DNA of 64,000 nt from Sitta carolinensis (Eukaryota > Chordata > Aves > Passeriformes > Sittidae), in the NCBI GenBank assembly GCA_032173965.1, contig CM063283.1, positions 107,718,108 to 107,782,107 of the forward strand, in the 5' to 3' direction. Positions 28,601 through 39,200 of the stretch are shown here, one piece after another. The number at the start of each line of letters is the position of its first letter. The stretch's first letter is position 1. Position numbers and translations under genes: made by a program. The notes under the pieces are model-generated. The model saw only the letters and a program-made list of their open reading frames with translations, did not search any database and had not been told where the DNA came from.

Positions 28601-31600
28601 ACTGCAAACAGACCAAATAACCAAAGGATACATGCAGTTGCCTATTTAAAAATGTGCTTCTGAGTTGATTCCTTTTCATGATTTAAAGCTTCCCCTTCTA
28701 CAAAATTTTACTGTAACACACAAAAAAATTAGAAACATACTGTACAGGTGTGCAAAAGACAATCAGCATCACTCCCTTGCTGTTATTATCACAGACCTGT
28801 ACTGGCCTCCTCATTACATGGAGGAAATGGGATGTTATGTCTGGCAGGAAGTCCTGGCAGAAGGCAGGGGTTCAGACAAGCTGCACATGGCAGCTCCCCA
28901 GTCACTTGCCTCTCACTACTCTGCCCTGTGCAGTCACAGGCTCTTACTTGTAAGGATTCAACAGCAACCTGAGACAAAATCAATGTCTGCCAGTACGGGA
29001 ACAGCCAAGGGCAACCTTCAGCAACACCTGACAGTAACCCAGTTCACTCTGGGAACAGGAAACATTTTCTGGGAAAACACAGCTACAATACAGCTTGTTT
29101 CAACCATCCCTGGACAACCCGCTGCCTTGGCAAGGAGCTGTCAGCAGGAGCAGTCCATCAGCCAGCTGCCCGATGTGAGCTTGCTCCAGCTGTCAGAATT
29201 TTTCGGGAGCCTCTTACAGGGCTGGAGCTCTCTCATTGCAGGTGGCTGATGAGTGAAAGCCCAAAAGTGCTGCAGTCCTGTCTGAACTTGTGAGTTGCTG
29301 TGCACTGTGGAGCCTGCCAAGCCTTCCCCTCCCCAGCTCAAACACACGCAGAAAGTACTTCACTGCAATGGCAGGGATCCCTCACAGCTCCTTCCACATT
29401 GGAAATGAGAGGTGACTAGGGATTGAATGGTTTTAAAAGAAAGGTTTATAATACATAACATGAGTTGCTACATCAGCTCCAAAAAGGGCTTGGGAGGAGG
29501 GTGAGGAGTTTGTTGAATGGAACTGGTGCACAGGGCTTACCAGCTGAACTTTATTTAAATTACTCGTCTTTGCAGCCATTAGGTCTTACTTTTGTTTTCC
29601 CTTTGTGCACTTCTGTAGCCATTTGTCAGTTACACTTACCATACAAGAAAGGCCAAGAACATTTTGGAGAGCATGGCTTTCTATGAACTGGAACCATGAG
29701 CACCACACCTACACCACGAAATCCATTATTAATACTTCAGTTTATTCTCATATGTCACATATTACAAGCTTTTTTTTTTTTTTTTTCTGTCCCCTGTCCT
29801 GCCTTCTCGTGATCTTTGTGGAGTAAGAAAAGCTTTGTTGATGGCAAAGAGTAAACAGAGACCAGGGCTGTGCTTTAGAGACAATATTTACCCACTGCAA
29901 ATAAATCTAACCCCATACTCCTCGTGATGGGCTTACAAATAGGGAAATATTTTCTAACTCACTTGGAGGACTTACTTTCAATTCCTTTGGACTGATCTGT
30001 TTTGGCAAACCAATTTATTCTTCCAATGGGGAAATGAGCTATAAATCAATGTTATCTTTCTGAAGAGTTAAAAGTTGCCTTCTATTATACACAAAATATT
30101 TATGACTTTTAATGCATATTATTGCTAAAATGTCTGAGCAATTTTATAAGTATGACACATATTAACAATTTGCCTACAATATGGCAGACAAAAATACTGC
30201 AAAAGAATGGGTTTGGATAAGAATAAACCAAAAGAACTTAAAGGGCTACAATGCACATCTCATGCTGTTACTGGCATCCAAGAGGTCTGAAATGCCTTGG
30301 AGATATCTAAAGGTGCAGTTTAATATTCTTGGTTTTGACATCCAGTTGGATAGAGATACAGAATCCCCAATCAGAAACACTTCTAAAAACAGAGCCAAAA
30401 CACAATTCAGGTGTTCCTGTTTCCAAAAAGATGACAAGCTGTCAGACAGTCAAACACTGCAAGCTTCCAGAGTGCTGGTGAAACAAAGAGGCACCAGTGA
30501 CACACCAACAGTACTGCTGGCATTCCTACAAATGCTGCCTTCCCTTATTAAAGAACCACTCAGGATTTGATGTATTTGAATGGAAATTTCCCTAAACTCT
30601 AAGTCAAAGCAAGTTTCCAGTTATGGTTATCTCCTGTTCCTCCCAGACATGTATTTCCTACCTCATTATAACAAATGTCAAGTACCATCAAGAAACTCAA
30701 AATATGGTTCCAAACTCTCCAAAATGGATGCACATCCAGAAGCTTTAACTGAGGCAGTAAGGAGGGCAATGGAAAGACAAGCCAGAAGAGCACACAGGAA
30801 TGCCCAGAGCCACAAACACGTCCAGGGCACCCCTTTGCAGCTCCAAAGACACAAAAAGCCACCTGCAGCTTTTCCATAACTAAATGCACACGTGGTGTTA
30901 CTCGATATGGTGCACTGCACAAGCAATGGCAATAGCTGCAGCTGAATATTTTCAGTCAAAGCTCTCTGGACAAACCATATTACAAAGGAGATGCAGACAC
31001 AGGCCAACCAGCTGCCTTAATGTGACAAAAACCAAATCAGTGTCCAAACCTGAAGCAAACTACCGTCAGATGCCTTCACAAGAAACACCTTCAGCAAGTC
31101 ATCCTTTTTTTTTTCTTTACTACAGTCATAGGAAAGGTACCTGCTTTCAGCACAGAGAACTCACATTCACTCCTTTCCCACAAAAGTATGGGAAACCTTT
31201 ATATTATTTCTTGGGATGGTTTTCTTATTTACACATTTCACTATGACTGTAACTCAGTGCCAGGTATAATGTTTCTGGGCAGTTTAGAACAGGGAATGTC
31301 TGCAAGCCAACATGATTTTCATCTTCAGGAAGAGCTGTACAGGGGCATGTTAATTTTGGGCTCTTTTACTAACAAATCACACAGTATAACTAGAAAGCCA
31401 CAATGGATGGACTCAAGACAGGCAGACTCGAATCGAGTAATTATATTTGAGTGCATTGCCCTGAAGTTGAAAACTCCAAAAACTCTAAAAACAGGCACAG
31501 GCTCACAATTTAATTGAGGCAGGAGCTGGAAGCAGCATCTTCCCCCATCTGCCCAGTCAGCATGAGGAAGCCTGACAGGACCTCTGCAGGACACCAGGAT

Positions 31601-34600
31601 GGACCACAGACCCTGGCAGGTTAAACCTCTGATGACACAGCCTAAGAGGAGACAGACCTTGCTGAGTGACTCACGTTGCCAGCCCACACTGGTTAAGTGT
31701 AGGCTTTGGGTAAACCATGCAGCACAATAAGGCATGGCTGCAGAAGCCTCAATACAGCACTACTGCCAAACTCCAATGCTATTCTTAGTGAATGTATGTG
31801 CAGCACTTCTAATTCCAGTACCCTAAATAACAATGGCATTTCCTCAAAAGAACAAGAAGAGGGCGAGAAGTAGGGAAAAAAAAAAATCAGACATCTTCAA
31901 CCATGCTGCTCAAATTATAAGGAAATGTGTCTATTCAGAGTTGTTGCAAATTTTAAATTTTATACAACAGGAAAGAAAGGGTCTCCTTCCATATCAATAC
32001 CACAGTCATTTTGAAATCTTTGAAACAAGATTAACTTATTAAACTTCTAAATCATCCAATTTGTACATGTGCAGTACTCTCATATATGCATATTTTTATC
32101 TACTGCAAGATCTGAAGCAAGTGATAGCACTAACATAAAATTTAATGTTATATATCTTACTGCAAAACTGCAGAAGTTCCTTCTGTGTCTCCCTGAAGGA
32201 CACAGCTGCACATCACAAATCAAAGACTATACAAATCAAAGATGTACACACCCACATGGAGATATTTGCTCACCAGTTTCAAACAAATGCAATCAAGAAT
32301 CTTTATGATACACATCCTGCATGTTTCAGTTTTCATGTGGGGCTTCTTTTCTCTCCTCAAAAACAGCTCATAATGACCTGCACAGTGCCCCACAAGAACA
32401 ACCCAAAATATGTAAAATTTCAAGCATTCTTTGTTCTTCAGGTCTATGCATCAGGCAGCAAAATTTGATCTTTTAGAGCAGCCCGCCTTAACCCCACAAA
32501 TGTCATCTGTCCTTAGCTGAAGACATATTTTAACTGAGCAAGCAAAAAAGCACAAAGTTATACAAACTCTATCTGCTCAAATGGCAAAAACCTTTGCCAA
32601 AAATGTCCAGCCACCCCCAGCTTGAGCTGCACATGCTGGCAGAAGCACAGCACTCTGACATGGCTGGAGGTGTTTCCCTCTCCCAGCCTGTAATTTGCCC
32701 GGCACGCTCCCAGAAGAGGATGGCAGCTCTTCCCAAATTCTGAGCCAATGTTCGACAGCCAAAATGAAGGCAGTGAAGATGTGCAGAAGGCTAGAAGAGA
32801 CAGCACTATCCACAGCACCAAGCTGGATCCCACCCTCAGTGCTTATTTCACATCAAGTAATTGCCCAAGAGGGCACAGGAGAAGATTCAAGAAAAACTTA
32901 TGTGCATCATGTCCTGATTTGTCTGACTAACAGGCTTCCTTCCACCCAGAGGCTTGTGATCCCAAGGAAACCACCGTGTTAGCTCCCAGCCAGGGCACCA
33001 GGGATGCTCACCCAGGGCAGGCAGGACAGCACACCTCAGAGCCCAGGGCTTAAATTAAAATACACAAGCAGGAGAGTAGCAAAGAGCTGAAAACTGCTGC
33101 TCTAGGTAAGAGAAGAGGGTATGTTTCCAGCAGTGCAGAACAGGTTTGGGAGAAAGCTATTTTGGAAATGTCACCCACACTGCAGACATGCCTGGGAGCC
33201 CTAGCCAGGTTCTGGACCTGGGCCCTGCTGTGTCAGCACCTGAACAGAGACTGAGGCAAAGGATCCTGCCCAGGGTCCTGCAGGCCAGGGATGGGTAGGA
33301 GGAGACCCAGGACAGCCATGGGGAGAATACAGAGTCCACCAGGATCAGCAACAGGCCACAGCTGCCTAATGCTTCCTGGAGGGAATACACAGCTCCCCAA
33401 AGCTATCAAATTAAGAGATCCTGCTGAGAAGAATGACAAGGTGATGGAAGGAAAAGAGGCTGCTTTTTCAACGTAGCATCTGCTAAGTGCTAGAGAAAAA
33501 GCACAAAAACAGCACTAAAAATAAAATAAGAGGGCTGATGCTAAGGGCCAGCCAGCCAGTCCAGTAACTTGTGTTTAGCAAACAAGCCAAAACTCACGAG
33601 CAACACTTTCTCTCCAAATAAGCCTTTCAGCACAAAATATTCATTTTAACAGTAGTCCAGCACCAGGGTATTTGGACAGACTCACTTTTGCAAGCTACTA
33701 GCAGGCTCTTAACATGCTGCCATGCCAAATGTGTTCTACCTCCATCTTCAGAGAAATGAAGAAGTGTAATTTGAGGCATTTCTCTCAGGAAAAATTCCTT
33801 CAGCTGCCAAGAAACACCGTTTAGAGGTAATGGTGAGTTGGGGAAGGATTTCTTATCATCCTGACACTGCATTTGACAGAGCTTTACTCTCTGTGCAACT
33901 ACTCCTTCCACATTTCTGTATTATGTACATGCCAAAGATACCATTTATTTCCTCAGGCACGACGAAATCTCATCAAGATTGTTCTGGCAAATCAATGGAA
34001 AATATTGGCAAAGCTGTGCTTGCAATATGTATTAACTTGGAGAAACCTAATTTTCGCCTTGGATCTCTCAAGAAATACAAAAATCCTTCTCTCTTCCTGC
34101 GAAGATGTGCCAATTGACAAGTCAAAGTGGTTTCAAACTCAGGCAGATAAACTGAGACGTTTATTTACTACATTAAAAAAAAATTAAGTGAATGCCTTGT
34201 AAATTGGGTGATACAAACCCACTGTAATTTTTCAGATAACTTGAAACAGCAAATTCAAAGAAAAAAAACCCTCCAAACAACCAAAACACAGCCATTTTGG
34301 AAGCCCAGAAATTAGCTAAGTATTTAGAGGAGCATGTAACTTGTTACCCCAGTTAGGGAAAAATCACTTATAGCTTCAGAAGTTTCATGTAAATACCATT
34401 AAAGATTGACAATATTAAATTAGAGTCTGTATTACTGATTAGTTAGATCACTGATATGCTTTTTGGACAAAAATTGAGTAACATGATGGTGGTGCAGGGA
34501 GGGAGGGATGGGTTTGGTTGCCTCTTCACTGCTTTTTCACTCCAAACAATCACAATGCTGGACTGGGGATCCGTGCCTTGGGAGCAGTCACTCCCAACAA

Positions 34601-36102
34601 AGGTACTCCTGTTTATCAACAAACACCAGAACAGCTCAGTGTGGGCTTAAGTCCACGCAAATTTCCAAACCCTCCAAAGTAAGTGTAAGCGGCCTGCCTA
34701 AGGCTTTATGGAAAATGTGCATGGATTGGGAATTTTCTAACCAGTGGCTTACTCAACTGAATGCCAACACAAGAACTTGCCAAATCTTGTTGTCTGCACT
34801 TTCATCAGCCACAAATTTGACTAATCAATACCCATTTCGTTCACAGCTCTAGAGTAAGAGAATAAAACCGTATTTCAGTGATGCTCAGTTCTAACTACTC
34901 ATTTCTACTGTCAGACAGGGAGACAAAAGTAAAACACAAATCAACATTTCCAAATTACTTGTAGAATCAATGTTTTTGATAAAGCAAATTAAAAGCACAT
35001 TCATACTTTCCACAGAAAGAACCTCACACATACTGATGTCTATCTCAAGTGCAAGCTTTTATAAACACTCTGGGTTTCACACTGTAGATGTCTGGCAAGC
35101 CCTTGTCATGCCAGCACTTACTGCTGCAGTGGACCAAGAAGATAACGGGAACAGCAGCTGCAGGCATGAAAAAAGCTGTCATTGATGGTTCTATGGCACC
35201 TCCTGTACCACCCCAATGCTTGCCCAGGCTTAGCTACCCAAGGCATTAAATGCAGTTAGATTGTCTGTGCTTTCTGGCAAGGTGTATTTCACTGTGAGAG
35301 AAAGGACAGTTCAACAGCTCATTGAAACATTCTCAATTTCACTCTCTGTTTATGTGATCTCACCCTGGAGATTTCAGATGCACCGAAGCCCCCAGGTGCT
35401 GCTGAAGAGTGAGCAGGCTGAGCAGAGAGGATGCAATGACCTGATTATTTAAAGACCACTCAGGAAGAAATGTACTGCTTTGGTAATGCTTATAAAGCCA
35501 CAAGGAGTTTTCAGCAGGGAATTACTACAGCTCCTGAAAACAGTCCACTTCACACAGGAATATATGAAAGCAGTGTCAGGAGATAAGTTAACATTATTGA
35601 TTGATATTAACATGACATATCTGTTATGCCTGACATCCCCTGAGAATGTAATTTCTATTAGGCTTCTCTGCTGCTGAAAGTTTTATTCACATGCAACTAT
35701 CCAGGTAACTGGAGCTTGTTTGGACAGAGACAGCCTTTCCAAAGCACAACTGTGGATTATGGTGGTTTGAAAAGGAAATGAGTTTTTTGAAATTCAGTGG
35801 TCAGACCAATGAGTGCTCAGGTTTGAATATTGGCACCTGGTGTGGCCACTGAGGACAAGGATCTGCCTCTGAGAACACAGGGGGTTAAAAGCAGAGGGCT
35901 CCCAGGAGAACTCTCCCTTGGTTCTGGTCCCTGAGGACGGGCGGATCTCCCCTGCCCAGCTGGGCGGGGAGGGGAAGCCATGCGGGCTGGGCGAGGTAGG
36001 CTGGAGCCTTGGGCAGAGAGGGGAGAGGAAGATCCTGCAGGATGGAAGGGTGGAGAGAATACAAGAACCTTGAGAGGAATCAGGCAGCCTCCTTCCCCCC
36101 TC

Positions 36103-36200
<98 letters not shown>

Positions 36201-39200
36201 GAGACTGTGCCTGTGCCACCTTGAAATTTGATATCGGCAGCTGGGCAGCATGGCCGAAAGAGTGAAGAGGAAGAGGCGTGAGAAGTGCTTGCAACTTGCT
36301 GTGAGAGTTTGGGCAGGCACAGTCCAAGGTTTTAACCCTTTTTGTAAATGATGGAAACTTTATAAATGCTAATCCTCCTGAATCTGAAGAAGGAAGATAG
36401 AGAGAACTAAGCAGAGATGATGAAAGTTCATGCAAGTGGAAGATTGTCAAAGAATACTGAAAAGAATCCTAGGTGGGAGGAGATGATGGAGTGGCCTTTG
36501 GCTGGACTTTTCTTGTAAAGCCATGGACGGACTTATTTTTTTTGTGACATAGAGACTGTATTTAGGGGGAGGCAATGAACTAAAGCCAAGAAAGTGCAGT
36601 GAAGCAATGGTGTAAGCAGAGATGGCTGACGAGGGTGTGGGCCTCTGTCTTCTGTCTTCAGTGGAGAGGGAGATCTCTGTTTCACGAGGCCCCTCGGCCC
36701 CAGGGGGTGAAATTGGGGGGGACTGGTGTCCCGAAGCTGAGAGACTGTTGCTGTTTTGGAACTGGGCAAAGCATCCTTAAAAAGAGAAACCCTAGAAAAG
36801 TTCTGGACCATGCACAGTGGTGAGAGCACTGGACATGGAAGAAGAAGTCATGAGATGGTGCAAGAAGGACTCTTATCTCTCCTTGATGAACTGAGTACTG
36901 ATTATCAAAAAGGTGGTAACTTGATTGGGAATTTTTAGTTTGTTTTATTGTGTTGAGAACTAGGGTGGGGGGAGGAGAAAGAGTGTTTTTTAAAGTTTTC
37001 ATCTTCTTCTGTATGTGTCTTCTTTACATATTAAAAGTAATAAAGTTCTTCTTTTCTTTTGTTTTCTAAATTAGAAACTGTTTTGCTCTGGTTTTGGTCA
37101 CATCTCACAGCAAATACCAGGGACAGTATATCTTCATGGGGGCACTGGCCTTGTGCCAGCATCAAACCATGACATAGATAAAGCTGTGCCTTAGAACACA
37201 CTTACCTGCTTGTATTCCGAACACCACAGAATCTTACAATGGCATGGATTGGAAGGGATCTTAAAGCTGACCTGGTTCCAAGCCCCCTGCTGTAGACAGG
37301 GACACCTTTCCTCAGTGTTCATTCCCATGCTGGGTTTTGTGCTGTATTTGACCAGCACGCAGCACGCCCAGGTCTGTGCCCACCATGGCACACGTGGATC
37401 CTGTACATACGAACTGTCACCCAGAATTGATTAGGCAGCCAGCAAAGTGTGTTTAAAAGAAAATCATAATAGAAGAACTCTGAGCTGACACAACAGGCCC
37501 CACCCTTGGCACTGCAGAGCACCGGCTGCTCAGGGCCCTGGAGATTGCTTCTGCACCATTCTGCAGCTTGGTCTGACGGAGAAGAGCTACGAGTGAGAAT
37601 CAAATTATTCTGACGCCAGATTTTTTTTAAAAAATCTGCCCTTTGACTTTGAGCAATCTTAAATACTTTCTTCCTTCAGTTTTGTCCTCCTATTCTTGTC
37701 TATTTATAGTATAAAATCTATTGGGCAAGAACTGCCTCTCTCTGAAGGGCTGAAGCACTCACAAGTGTCACTCACAGGTGCACCCCTTGATCTAGCACAC
37801 AGCTTTGAGAAGAATTACCCTTTCCACAACCCGACTTCCACCTACTCATATTTAATCCATGATACACATAGGTTATAAGCATACGACACTTATGTACACA
37901 TTCTTTTCTTTGAATTAAATCTCATACAGCTTTTGAAAATAGTTCCATAATACTACCTGGTCTTCAAGTGATTTTAGTGACATCTCTCTCAAGGTTTATG
38001 GCCTCTTCACACCAGTACCCTGTTCCAATGCACAGCTCCCATTCATTCTATCATAGATAAGATTTTCTTTTCATCTACCAAAAGCGTGCAGCCTTACATC
38101 ATACAGTGCCACTTGATCTCACCTTCACATCCCCAAATACTGAACAAGTAATCTCTGTATGTATATATGTACATATGGACAGCTGTACCCTCCCCAACAC
38201 CACAGAAAGTCACTGAAGAGCTCCAAGATCACATCTCCCTCTTCGGTCCTTAGGGAAAAGGTTTTACACTTATTTTAACTTCCAAAAGGTGCATCTCTGA
38301 ACTGTTCTTGAAGAGAAAACAGACTTTCCTCTGAGTAGTGCAACGAGAGAGATTCTGTCAGTGCCTCATTAGCTTGGAGTGTACTGACGTGAGAATACCA
38401 CAGCATCCTTTCAAATTTGGAAATACAGTTACAGTTAAAACAGCTGCTGCTTCCAAGGCTAAGGATTTTAAGAATTTTAATTATTTGGATATTTTTGAGT
38501 TGTCTTCCTTACCCAAGCACATAATTAGTTATTTTCTAATAATATTACATTACATAATAATATTACTCAATTACACTTTCATTAGTGGAATGCTGACTTG
38601 ATTTCTACTTGCCTGCCACCAAAAAATTGATAGCAGAACTCTTAGTGCATGAAAATTACGTCTGTTTAGTGTGGTGTTTAACATAGTCTTTGGAATTGTG
38701 GAGCACAAATGTCCTACACCAAAGACTTCAGTGTTCCCAAATGATGAGTTGAAGAGCTGATTAGACTACTCCTGATGTTTAAAGAACAATCTAGTGTTGA
38801 ATACAAGCATTTTGTATGAATCCAAAACACACTGCTTAGCCTTGTCTACAAAGAAGCCCAGTGTCAGTATCTTGGTAAGGGTTCAATAAGTTTGTGCCTG
38901 TATAATCAACAGGGCCCCAAACACGTGCTGTAGAGATTTTTTTTAAAAGTCTATTTTAGTTTACTTAATGGCATTCTGTACCTAATGTGCATGGTTACAT
39001 ACAAACACAGTGCCATTAGAGAAAATATCTATTAACAGTTTCACTAGATTTCATACTGAGAATAAAGATATGCAAGAGTATCACATTTCTGTACTGGAAA
39101 CAAACAGAAGAAAAGTAACATGAAACATTAACTTAATATTAGGGTATACAATTGCAGCTGATGATGATTTAAGCTCTTTGGAGCCTTTGACACTAAGCAT

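Noticed and set aside
28665..29249. 194-codon plus-strand frame in SRPX intron 1
   Set aside because: No domain, no splice or promoter context, and unremarkable composition. It could be a lineage-specific transcript but nothing supports it.
35794..36450. Minus-strand 218- and 167-codon frames with long Ser/Leu runs
   Set aside because: They are products of the GA microsatellite inside a solo LTR.
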